Below are positions 25,126-31,445 of a DNA stretch of 36,519 nucleotides, one piece after another (position 1 is the first letter of the stretch; every line of letters begins with the position of its first letter). The translations under genes and the position numbers were made by a program. Origin of the DNA: Pseudoalteromonas rhizosphaerae (lineage in GTDB: Bacteria; Pseudomonadota; Gammaproteobacteria; Enterobacterales; Alteromonadaceae); NCBI RefSeq assembly GCF_902498845.1, contig NZ_CABVLM010000023.1, forward strand, positions 1-36,519, read 5' to 3'. The notes beneath the pieces are model-generated. The model had not been told where the DNA came from, searched no databases, and was given only the letters and a program-made list of their open reading frames with translations.

Positions 25126-25712
25126 TGACGTTTAAAAATCAATAACTGATTATTAGCAGGCATCGCAATATCATCAACAAGCATTAACCCTGCTTGCTCA
25201 GCTAATTGCTGTACCCATTCGAAATCACGAATGCCACTTTGGCAGTCTTGCTGATTTAAAAATTCATCAAAACGCTGATTACTTTCACTGGTAAAGTTGC
25301 CGTTGTATTTAAATGGGCCATAAATACACACGAGACCTTTTGACGCTAAATGCTTATTAACACCAGTAAAAAATTGCTCAACTAACGGTTTGCTGACGAT
25401 GTGTAACGTATTAGCAGTATAAATAGCATCAACGGTATTTATTGGCCAAGGGCGATTTAGATCTAACTCTACTGGTGCGTGCAAGTTATCTAGCTTTGCT
25501 TCATCAAGCCACTGTTTAATACCATTATGATTAACCAAGCGATCACTGGTATGCCATTGTAAGTGAGGCAAATTAGCAGCGAAGTGCACGCTGTGTTGCC
25601 CCGTACCTGATCCCACCTCTAACACACTCTCGACTTGTGCTAAATATGCTGTGATGACGCTTAATATTGGATTTTTATTATTTTCACACGCTTGCGAGAA
25701 AGGTTTCGTCAT
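25122..25712 (-). CDS. Class I SAM-dependent methyltransferase, DUF938 family
   Basis: This is a 196-residue protein with the SAM-binding motif I VLEVGSGTGQHSVHFA (about 36-51), a second-strand acidic region WHTSDRL, and the DUF938 blocks ELDLNRPWP, AIYTANTLHI and CIYGPFKYNG. The substrate is unknown. The start at 25712 (MTKPFSQACENN) matches the usual beginning of the family and has GGA upstream; a longer frame from 25733 adds seven unlikely residues. It converges on the FemAB-like gene with overlapping stop codons (CTAA read on both strands) and no terminator between them. Confidence 0.88.
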   Translation of the reverse strand: MTKPFSQACENNKNPILSVITAYLAQVESVLEVGSGTGQHSVHFAANLPHLQWHTSDRLVNHNGIKQWLDEAKLDNLHAPVELDLNRPWPINTVDAIYTANTLHIVSKPLVEQFFTGVNKHLASKGLVCIYGPFKYNGNFTSESNQRFDEFLNQQDCQSGIRDFEWVQQLAEQAGLMLVDDIAMPANNQLLIFKRH

Positions 25713-25910
25713 ATATATTTCCAAGCATCTCAATACAGATGCACCAAGATTGGTAAAGTATGCCCATTAGTAAAGCAAATCTTGCAACAGATGTCGCTAT
25801 TAAATAATTAATTTTATATAAAAACTATATAATTCAAAGTAATAAAAAAAATATTGAGCATGGTATGAGTTATGCATTTATCTAATTGAATCAACCAAAC
25901 GGAGAAGATT

Positions 25911-26090
25911 ATGTATATATCACCTTATACCGCCCTAGACGCTGCAATTGCGGCAAGTGAAAAACCAGTAACAGATAAAATAGGCTGTGATGAACGTGCC
26001 ACTGTAATTGATTTACTATCGCAAACAAATCAACAAAATCAGGCGTTAATACATGAAACAGACCAAATATTTATTCTTGGCTACAATTAA
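25911..26090 (+). CDS. Small hypothetical protein, 59 residues
   Basis: A 59-codon frame begins at ATG 25911 behind a clear ribosome binding site (GGAGAAG, 25901-25907) and ends at TAA 26088-26090. The peptide starts MYISPYTALDAAIAASEKPV, has one cysteine, is acidic and Gln/Asn-rich in its second half, and has no signal peptide. A TATAAT hexamer at 25828-25833 could be its promoter. The terminator-like hairpin at 26135-26188 would end its transcript. I do not recognise a family. The good start and terminator context make it a plausible gene. Confidence 0.6.
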   Translation: MYISPYTALDAAIAASEKPVTDKIGCDERATVIDLLSQTNQQNQALIHETDQIFILGYN

Positions 26091-26134
26091 AAAACTCACC
26101 TTCCGCCAATATTTACAATTTGTGACTTGCACCG

Positions 26135-26188
26135 AAACCGATTAACTGTAATGATAATAATTACCATTACATCTAATCGGTTTTTCTT
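26135..26188 (+). terminator. Terminator-like hairpin enclosing the Fur box, abutting the fagA start
   Basis: AAACCGATTA (26135-26144) pairs with TAATCGGTTT (26174-26183). Inside, after a 2x2 internal loop, TGTAATG (26147-26153) pairs with CATTACA (26165-26171). This gives 17 base pairs followed by TTTTTCTT running right up to the ATG at 26189. It has the shape of an intrinsic terminator for the upstream 59-codon ORF. Confidence 0.6.
26147..26165 (+). promoter_or_regulatory. Predicted Fur box
   Basis: The 19-mer TGTAATGATAATAATTACC matches the consensus GATAATGATAATCATTATC at 15 of 19 positions. It lies 24 bp upstream of the fagA-like gene, in a position to block its promoter when iron is plentiful. 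A TTGCAC hexamer at 26127-26132 may belong to that promoter. Confidence 0.75.
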
Positions 26189-26554
26189 ATGCATGAACAT
26201 CACGCTATGCTTTATTATCAACAGCAAATGAAATGTATTTGCCCGCGACCTGGGCTACATGCGCCAGCTTTAGTGGCAAATTACATTGAAGCTGGCCTGA
26301 GTGCTGCACGTCATTACGAAAAAAACCACAGTCTATTGCTGCAAGAACTCTATCTAAGACACACTTTCCATGAAATCCTCAACAAAATGTGCGACTCTTT
26401 AGTCCATTGTGCAATTCGCAAACAATGTTTAGAGCAACTTTATAAACCGTTACTGGCATTAAAGCGCTTTTATAGAAGTCATAATAGTATCAAGAAATAC
26501 CTGATACTAGAGCGTGAAGCCCGTATTCTCAGTCACGAATTTAACCCTTTCTAG
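26189..26554 (+). CDS. fagA: FagA-like protein (Fur-associated gene upstream of fumC)
   Basis: This 121-residue, histidine- and cysteine-containing helical protein has no signal peptide. Its N-terminus has a MHEHHAMLYYQQQMKCICPRP stretch (the first 20 residues are the most distinctive), and the rest is basic helices. In pseudomonads a small gene, fagA, sits between a Fur box and fumC in the Fur-controlled fagA-fumC-orfX-sodA operon. Position, size and the Fur box here all fit, so I call it FagA-like mainly from context. The molecular role of FagA is not established. Its ATG has no Shine-Dalgarno sequence, being preceded directly by the T run of a hairpin. Its TAG stop overlaps the AGGAG site of fumC, 8 bp before the fumC start. 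Confidence 0.68.
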   Translation: MHEHHAMLYYQQQMKCICPRPGLHAPALVANYIEAGLSAARHYEKNHSLLLQELYLRHTFHEILNKMCDSLVHCAIRKQCLEQLYKPLLALKRFYRSHNSIKKYLILEREARILSHEFNPF

Positions 26555-26562
26555 GAGTTTTC

Positions 26563-27939
26563 ATGAGCGAATTTAGAACCGAATCAGATAGTATGGGCGA
26601 ATTACAAGTCCCTACAGATGCACTTTATCAAGCGCAAACTCAACGTGCTGTAAATAACTTTCGCATTAGCGATTTAGTAATGCCAAAACAGTTTATTACC
26701 GCTCTTGCTTATATCAAACAGGCCGCAGCGCAAAGCAACTACGAGCTAGGTCATCTCAGTAAAAATAAAGCACAGTTAATCGAGCGCGCATGCCAAGAGA
26801 TCATTGATGGCGAACATTTAGAACACTTCCCTATTGATATATTTCAAACAGGGTCAGGTACTAGCACTAATATGAATGCTAATGAGGTGATTGCAACTTT
26901 AGCAAGTCGTTATGGTGATGAGGTTATCCATCCCAACGACGACGTAAACATGGGGCAAAGCTCTAACGACGTGATCCCTACCACTATTGCTGTAAGCAGT
27001 GTAATTAACGTGGTGTATGAACTATTTCCGGCGCTGGATCAGCTATCACAAACGTTGGAGCGCAAAAAGTCAGAAATAGGTGAAATCGTAAAAACGGGTC
27101 GAACTCATTTGATGGATGCTATGCCAGTGACATTTGCGCAAACTCTAGGGTCTTGGCAACACCAAGTTGATAGTGCAATGGCAGGGATCCGCTATAGCCT
27201 TGAAGGGGTATCTGCTTTAGCGCAAGGAGGCACAGCCGTTGGTACTGGTATAAATGCCGATCCCCTGTTTGCTGAGCAATTTTGTAAAAATCTCAGTGCC
27301 AACGTCGGTGTACGCTTTGTGCCAAGCAAAAACTTTTTTTATAACATAGGTTCGCAAGACACCATTGTCGCTTTATCAGGGCAGCTAAAAGTGCTCGCTG
27401 TTGCACAAATGAAGATAGCAAACGACCTACGTTGGATGAATTCAGGTCCACTAGCTGGCCTTGGTGAAATCGAACTTGAAGCACTGCAACCCGGTTCATC
27501 AATTATGCCCGGTAAAGTAAATCCTGTGATCCCTGAAGCGGCAGCCATGGTTAGTGCACAAGTGATTGGTAATGACGCAACTATTACTGTTGCAGGTCAA
27601 TCAGGTAACTTCGAACTCAATGTAATGTTACCTGTAATAGCTTACAATATTTTGCAAAGTATTGAGTTACTGGCAAATAGTAGTCAAGCATTAGCTGATA
27701 AAGCGATTCGATCCTTTAAAGTGAAACACACCAATATCGACAAAGCACTCGCCAAAAACCCCATATTAGTGACCGCGCTTAATCCAGTCATTGGTTATGC
27801 TAAAGCAGCTAAAATTGCCAAACAAGCATATCAAGATGGCCGTCCAATTCTTGATGTTGCTGAGCAAGAAACTGACCTATCACGTAGTGAGCTGGAAACT
27901 TTACTCAATCCCGCAAAATTAACCCAAGGCGGGCTATAA
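26563..27939 (+). CDS. fumC: Class II fumarate hydratase (iron-independent fumarase C)
   Basis: This is a 458-residue enzyme converting fumarate to malate in the TCA cycle without an iron-sulfur cluster. Family motifs are all present: TQRAVNNFRISD, GSGTSTNMNANEV, DDVNMGQSSNDVIPT, GRTHLMDAMP, TAVGTG, and the signature GSSIMPGKVNPV at 311-322 with the catalytic serine. Length is normal. It is the second gene after the Fur box and FagA-like gene. This matches the known logic that FumC replaces iron-dependent fumarases when iron is short. Unlike the Pseudomonas operon, no sodA follows; a terminator and two lipoproteins do. Confidence 0.96.
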   Translation: MSEFRTESDSMGELQVPTDALYQAQTQRAVNNFRISDLVMPKQFITALAYIKQAAAQSNYELGHLSKNKAQLIERACQEIIDGEHLEHFPIDIFQTGSGTSTNMNANEVIATLASRYGDEVIHPNDDVNMGQSSNDVIPTTIAVSSVINVVYELFPALDQLSQTLERKKSEIGEIVKTGRTHLMDAMPVTFAQTLGSWQHQVDSAMAGIRYSLEGVSALAQGGTAVGTGINADPLFAEQFCKNLSANVGVRFVPSKNFFYNIGSQDTIVALSGQLKVLAVAQMKIANDLRWMNSGPLAGLGEIELEALQPGSSIMPGKVNPVIPEAAAMVSAQVIGNDATITVAGQSGNFELNVMLPVIAYNILQSIELLANSSQALADKAIRSFKVKHTNIDKALAKNPILVTALNPVIGYAKAAKIAKQAYQDGRPILDVAEQETDLSRSELETLLNPAKLTQGGL

Positions 27940-27944
27940 AAATA

Positions 27945-27972
27945 TTAAACCCGTCCTTAGCGTCGGGTTTAA
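27945..27972 (+). terminator. Probable terminator after fumC
   Basis: TTAAACCCG and CGGGTTTAA make a perfect 9-bp stem with a 10-nt loop, starting 6 bp after the fumC stop. The T tract after it is short, so termination may be partial. Confidence 0.6.
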
Positions 27973-28056
27973 CCTTTGAATGCCATAGTTTTTATTGCTG
28001 TGTTATCTGCAAAGTGTATGATGGTGGTTACTTGTTCACCACTATGAAGGTTTATC

Positions 28057-28533
28057 ATGCGCTTATTTATTATCGCGCTTCTACTGCCGTTATGTTTATC
28101 GGCTTGTTCTGATGCTGCGACCCCGAATAACAATCAACTTAGCCCGGCTCCTGCAGCGCTAGTTAAAAATAATCAAGCGACTAAGTTAAATCCGCAAACA
28201 GAAGTTCCGGCAACAAGAGATAACATTAAAAAGGTCCACCAGCAATTACAGACACAAATTGCAGCTCTAAACTGCGATAACAGCTCTCAATGTAAAGTAT
28301 TACCGGTTGGTAGCCGTGCGTGCGGCGGCCCTAGTAGCTATATTGTTTACTCTAATAAAACGGCCAATGAGCAAGCCGTTGAAAAGTTAACTCAGCAGAT
28401 CACCAGCCTTGAAAGCCAATTTAATGCACAGAACAAGATGATCAGTATTTGTCAGCACCTGACGGCCCCTGCGGCTCAGTGTATTGAAAATAAATGTGTT
28501 AAACTAGAAAGCTCTGCGACAAGTGTTTATTAA
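28057..28533 (+). CDS. Predicted lipoprotein with six conserved cysteines (CGGP motif), copy 1
   Basis: This 158-residue protein has a lipoprotein signal (LSAC, lipidated Cys17) followed by a Pro/Asn/Thr-rich linker. The C-terminal domain (about 65-155) has six cysteines: NCDN, SQCKVLPVG, RACGGPSSYIVYS, SICQH, AQC and NKC. The core CKVLxVGxRACGGPSxYxVYS is shared with the next gene, so the two are tandem paralogues. The cysteine spacing suggests three disulfides in a small extracytoplasmic domain. I know of similar CGGP-containing small bacterial lipoproteins but no assigned function. AAGG lies 8 nt before the ATG. It is downstream of the fumC terminator. Confidence 0.82.
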   Translation: MRLFIIALLLPLCLSACSDAATPNNNQLSPAPAALVKNNQATKLNPQTEVPATRDNIKKVHQQLQTQIAALNCDNSSQCKVLPVGSRACGGPSSYIVYSNKTANEQAVEKLTQQITSLESQFNAQNKMISICQHLTAPAAQCIENKCVKLESSATSVY

Positions 28534-28544
28534 GGGAAACCAAT

Positions 28545-28943
28545 ATGAGTCGTTCATCATATTCTAAATTTTTAGTAACAACAGCCAGTTTGCTGATCCT
28601 CAGTGGTTGTGTCAGCACTTCTGACTCAACACCAGCAAACGGCAATACAAATGTATCTAAATTAAATAGCGCATTGGCTGAGTTGGTGCAAGATAATAGC
28701 TGTACCGCGAGTTTTCAATGTAAGGTGCTTGAAGTAGGCCAACGCGCCTGTGGTGGTCCAAGCCGCTATGTAGTGTACTCAACCTTGCACACACAACAAG
28801 AAAATGCAGAACAGTTAGCGGATCAAATTACTCAGCAAGAAACTGCCGATAATAAAACCAATGGTTTAAATGATTGTTTACCGGTTTTACCTGTGCAAGC
28901 ATTATGTATTGATCAGCAATGCCAGTCGTTTGAGCTAAAATAG
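28545..28943 (+). CDS. Predicted lipoprotein with six conserved cysteines (CGGP motif), copy 2
   Basis: This 132-residue lipoprotein (lipobox LSGC, Cys22) starts 11 bp after copy 1 behind AGGGA, so both are on one transcript. Its C-terminal domain repeats the same pattern: SCTASFQCKVLEVG, RACGGPSRYVVYS, NDC, ALC and QQC, six cysteines in the same order. The linker is shorter and the overall identity outside the core is modest, so the duplication is not recent. Function unknown. One possibility is a pair of envelope subunits that act together. Confidence 0.82.
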   Translation: MSRSSYSKFLVTTASLLILSGCVSTSDSTPANGNTNVSKLNSALAELVQDNSCTASFQCKVLEVGQRACGGPSRYVVYSTLHTQQENAEQLADQITQQETADNKTNGLNDCLPVLPVQALCIDQQCQSFELK

Positions 28944-28962
28944 TCGCTCTGCTGCAACCGCG

Positions 28963-29148
28963 CTATACCAATAATGGGATCAGCGCGGAAATTACCACGA
29001 CCGCCACAATACAAATCCCTGCTTTAAAAATAAAATGCATCGGCATCTGCTTTTTAACCCAATAGGCATAAATAAACCGTAAGAAATAACTCGCTGCCGT
29101 GCCAAACAAAGCAAAAATTAGTAGATAGGCGATTAAAATAATATTCAC
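28963..29148 (-). CDS. Small two-TM membrane protein, hypothetical
   Basis: This 61-residue frame starts at GTG 29148. It contains two clear hydrophobic helices (about 3-26 and 43-61) joined by a short basic loop (YAYWVKKQMPMHF), so both ends are probably on the same side. The ribosome binding site is weak (GAG at 6 nt). The amphipathic pattern and charge distribution favour a real inner-membrane protein over a chance frame. A hairpin at 29170-29194 separates it from the upstream gene on the same strand, so it needs its own promoter or read-through. It converges on the second lipoprotein gene, 19 bp away. Confidence 0.55.
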   Translation of the reverse strand: MNIILIAYLLIFALFGTAASYFLRFIYAYWVKKQMPMHFIFKAGICIVAVVVISALIPLLV

Positions 29149-29169
29149 AACAACTCATTATTTGATAAT

Positions 29170-29194
29170 TTAAGCCCTAAGTGTAAGGGCTTAA
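29170..29194 (-). terminator. Probable terminator of the yjfK unit
   Basis: TTAAGCCCT and AGGGCTTAA form a perfect 9-bp stem with a 7-nt loop, 18 bp beyond the stop of the RHH-like gene. The following T tract (AAATTATC) is weak. Confidence 0.55.
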
Positions 29195-29211
29195 TAATCA
29201 GAAGGCAAAAC

Positions 29212-29529
29212 CTAGCGTTTACTAGTTCGAGCAATCAGTAACTCAGCAACTTGCTGTTTTACTGCCCGCTTATCATCTGGGGCAACGCCAAAGCGTTCAG
29301 CAAGTAATGCTATTTCTTCATCATTAAGGTTAAATGATAAACGTTGACGCGTTTTTTTTGATTTAACCTCAAGTGATAAAATTTTGCGGATCATATCGGA
29401 TGGCGTTAGCTCTTGATCAATGGCTTGCTTTTTTATCGATTTTTGCACTTCACTGCTAAGATCAAACGCCATTTGCGTGGCTCTTACAGCCTGCTCCTGA
29501 CGTAACCATTTATCTTTTGCATTACTCAC
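29212..29529 (-). CDS. Small protein with two ribbon-helix-helix-like units
   Basis: This is a 105-residue basic, soluble protein. Two segments each show the strand-helix-turn-helix pattern of ribbon-helix-helix DNA-binding units: residues about 20-53 (MAFDLSSEVQKSIKKQA, then LTPSDMIRKILSLE) and about 61-100 (RQRLSFNLNDEEIALLAERF, then KRAVKQQVAELLIAR). The assignment is by pattern only. Its GTG start overlaps the stop of the yjfK-like gene (GTGA) and has GGAG 7 nt upstream, so the two are coupled. It could be the regulator of this polyamine/PspA cluster, or an unrelated helical partner of YjfK. Confidence 0.65.
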   Translation of the reverse strand: MSNAKDKWLRQEQAVRATQMAFDLSSEVQKSIKKQAIDQELTPSDMIRKILSLEVKSKKTRQRLSFNLNDEEIALLAERFGVAPDDKRAVKQQVAELLIARTSKR

Positions 29530-30164
29530 TGCGCATCTCCAGGGAACAGATCAACAATGTCTGTGATTGGTCGGGTTAAAGTGAGTGATACTTCAGTTTC
29601 TCCACCATCCCAAATCTCAATGTTTAAACCATGGCTCCCATCGCTCGACTCAAGGCAAATCATTTCGCATGGTTCGCCACCTTCTTGCTCATAGCGTGGT
29701 AATGGCTGGCTACGATAATCTTTATTATGAAAATAACACACAAATGGTGATTCACTTTGTTGATAGCTTTTAGCTAAAAACTGCATATAACGCTCTGGTG
29801 TATTTTTCACTTCTAAGTAGGTTAAATCGTCTTCGTCAAAGATGCGCGCAAACTCATCCAGTGTGAAGATTTCATCCACTTCATCACGTTGGATTTTGAT
29901 TGAAAAATTCGCCCACTCTTCACCATCGCTGCGCTCTATTTGCAAAAAAACCACCTTGCCAGCATCACTTTCAAGTACGAGCTCATAATCTGCACTGTGC
30001 TGATATTGATAAGTTTGCACATCGGTAACGCGTAATGTTTGCCCTTTTAGCCAACTTGGGTAAGCAAACGAATCAATCACTGTGAACATATCACCTTTTT
30101 TAAGTTCACTAGGGTGATTTAATTGGCGTTCAGGGGCTTTTTTAGACTTAAAGAAGTTAAACAT
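29526..30164 (-). CDS. yjfK: DUF2491 (YjfK-like) protein
   Basis: This is a 212-residue cytosolic protein. The N-terminal basic helix (MFNFFKSKKAPERQ) is followed by a beta-rich domain with PSELKKGDMFTVIDSF, QTLRVTDVQTYQY and YELVLESD, matching the DUF2491/YjfK family from memory. The family has no known biochemical role. It is found next to PspA-like YjfJ and DUF2170 YjfI in the E. coli yjf cluster and related stress clusters, the same company as here. The start at 30164 has GAGG 6 nt upstream; longer frames (30176, 30182) lack one. A strong hairpin stands between yjfJ and this gene. Confidence 0.75.
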   Translation of the reverse strand: MFNFFKSKKAPERQLNHPSELKKGDMFTVIDSFAYPSWLKGQTLRVTDVQTYQYQHSADYELVLESDAGKVVFLQIERSDGEEWANFSIKIQRDEVDEIFTLDEFARIFDEDDLTYLEVKNTPERYMQFLAKSYQQSESPFVCYFHNKDYRSQPLPRYEQEGGEPCEMICLESSDGSHGLNIEIWDGGETEVSLTLTRPITDIVDLFPGDAQ

Positions 30165-30182
30165 AGACTGCCTCATAAGCAA

Positions 30183-30211
30183 AAAAGGTAACTTATAATA
30201 AGTTACCTTTT
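30183..30211 (-). terminator. Strong palindromic hairpin between yjfJ and yjfK
   Basis: AAAAGGTAACTTA and TAAGTTACCTTTT form a 13-bp perfect stem with a 3-nt loop, followed on the minus strand by a T run. It lies 19 bp after the yjfJ stop and 19 bp before the yjfK start, so it will reduce or end read-through. Confidence 0.75.
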
Positions 30212-30229
30212 AATAATCGTAATTGCGCG

Positions 30230-30922
30230 TTAGCCGTTTTGCTTCGCTTTAATACGCGCTAAGATATCTGCACTTTTTGGATTGCTATCACCAATTCCAG
30301 CTTCAGCCATTTTAGCTTTAAGATCATCGCCATTAGTGTCAGCTTCAAGTACTTTAGCAGCACCAAGCTGGTCACTACGATCTTGTTGACGTTGCTTAAT
30401 ACGCTCAAGTGATTGGCGTGCATTCGTCATCGACGAGCTATTAGTATTAAGTGTGCTATTTACTGCCATTGTTGCTTGTTGCACGCTTTCAGTGGTTTTA
30501 ACCATAGTAAGCTGACGTTGGTTTTCTTTGATCGATTTTTCAGCATCTTTTACTTGCTGCTTCAACGTTACAATGTGATTGCTAAAACCAGCTAACACTT
30601 GATCATGCTCTGCCTTTTCAGCTTCAAAGTCGCCAATTTTCTCAGCAATTTCTAGCGCTAACGGTTCATTACCTTTTTCAAGTGCTTGACCTGCATACGC
30701 TTCGTGCTCAGCAATTGAGGCATCTAATGCGCTAATCTTACGCTTCGTTTGCATTTCTTTAGCCATCACTTCAGTTAGGCTTTTTTTAGCACGCTGCAGC
30801 GCGTTTTGCGCATCAGCAATTTCTTGTTCAAAGATACGAATACCATTCGCGTCAACAATTGCTTCGCCCGCTTCACGCGCGCCGCCACGTACTGCTGTAA
30901 ATAACTTTTTTAAAATACTCAT
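30230..30922 (-). CDS. yjfJ: PspA/IM30 family membrane-stress protein (YjfJ-like)
   Basis: This is a 230-residue ESCRT-III-like coiled-coil protein that binds and stabilises stressed inner membrane. It has the family layout: an amphipathic N-terminal helix (MSILKKLFTAVRGGAREAGEAIVD), a long heptad hairpin (about 30-175; EQEIADAQNALQRAKKSL, KQQVKDAEKSIKENQRQL), and a short C-terminal helix (SADILARIKAKQ) typical of the YjfJ branch. There is no PspF-type activator nearby, so it differs from the classic pspABC operon. It follows yjfI by 30 bp (GGAG 8 nt before ATG) and is probably co-transcribed from the promoter region with the two 13-bp palindromes. Confidence 0.9.
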   Translation of the reverse strand: MSILKKLFTAVRGGAREAGEAIVDANGIRIFEQEIADAQNALQRAKKSLTEVMAKEMQTKRKISALDASIAEHEAYAGQALEKGNEPLALEIAEKIGDFEAEKAEHDQVLAGFSNHIVTLKQQVKDAEKSIKENQRQLTMVKTTESVQQATMAVNSTLNTNSSSMTNARQSLERIKQRQQDRSDQLGAAKVLEADTNGDDLKAKMAEAGIGDSNPKSADILARIKAKQNG

Positions 30923-30952
30923 AATCTTAACTCCACTTAAAATAGCTAGCTG

Positions 30953-31366
30953 TTAATCGTTTAAATAAATGGTTACCGCTTCTAATGCATCGATGGCATT
31001 ATCAGCTAAAGTAACTAGCTCATGGGTAATATCATCAAACGATGAATTAACCGACAAAGCACCAAAGATCGCATATTTATCATCAATCTTCGCAAATGCA
31101 CTCAGCGGGATTGGTACATTCAAACGTAATAAGGTTTCATTCAACTCATCACGTAGTTCAGGCTTCACTTCCTCATCAGCGAACAAATAGCTAATACATA
31201 ACAGCTGCTCTTGTGTCTGAGTAACAAAAATAGGAAGCTCATCATTGCCATCTACTATGACTTGCAACACATCTTGCTCGCCTGGATTGGCAATCAAGAA
31301 AGACTCAAAGTTAGCGCCTTCAGTTTCAAAAGATGCTAGTTTTATTGAAAGTTCATTTAATTCCAT
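30953..31366 (-). CDS. yjfI: DUF2170 family protein (YjfI-like)
   Basis: This is a 137-residue acidic cytosolic protein matching DUF2170/YjfI: MELNELSIKLAS, LPIFVTQTQEQLLCISYLF, LRDELNETLLRLNVPIPLSAF and DKYAIFGALS are characteristic blocks. The fold resembles small adaptor or chaperone-like proteins, and its biochemical role is unknown. I start at ATG 31366, which has AAAGG 7 nt upstream; the ATG at 31384 has none and lies next to an operator-like palindrome. It is the first gene of the yjfI-yjfJ unit, immediately downstream of two identical palindromes. Confidence 0.85.
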   Translation of the reverse strand: MELNELSIKLASFETEGANFESFLIANPGEQDVLQVIVDGNDELPIFVTQTQEQLLCISYLFADEEVKPELRDELNETLLRLNVPIPLSAFAKIDDKYAIFGALSVNSSFDDITHELVTLADNAIDALEAVTIYLND

Positions 31367-31386
31367 GTCTCTGCCTTTTGTCATTT

Positions 31387-31399
31387 GACATATTATGTC
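31387..31399. promoter_or_regulatory. Palindromic operator, proximal copy
   Basis: GACATATTATGTC is a perfect 13-bp palindrome (centre T), 21 bp upstream of the yjfI start. An identical copy lies 34 bp away, centre to centre, which puts both on nearly the same DNA face. It contains TAATAT on the minus strand and could overlap the -10 region. Confidence 0.65.
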
Positions 31400-31420
31400 T
31401 GAGTTAAGATTCGCATGGTC

Positions 31421-31433
31421 GACATATTATGTC
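31421..31433. promoter_or_regulatory. Palindromic operator, distal copy
   Basis: This is a second, identical GACATATTATGTC. On the minus strand it overlaps a perfect -35 hexamer, TTGACA (31430-31435). It lies 13 bp after the stop of the aminopropyltransferase gene. A dimeric regulator binding both sites would control yjfI-yjfJ. Confidence 0.65.
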
Positions 31434-31445
31434 AACCATGATTTA

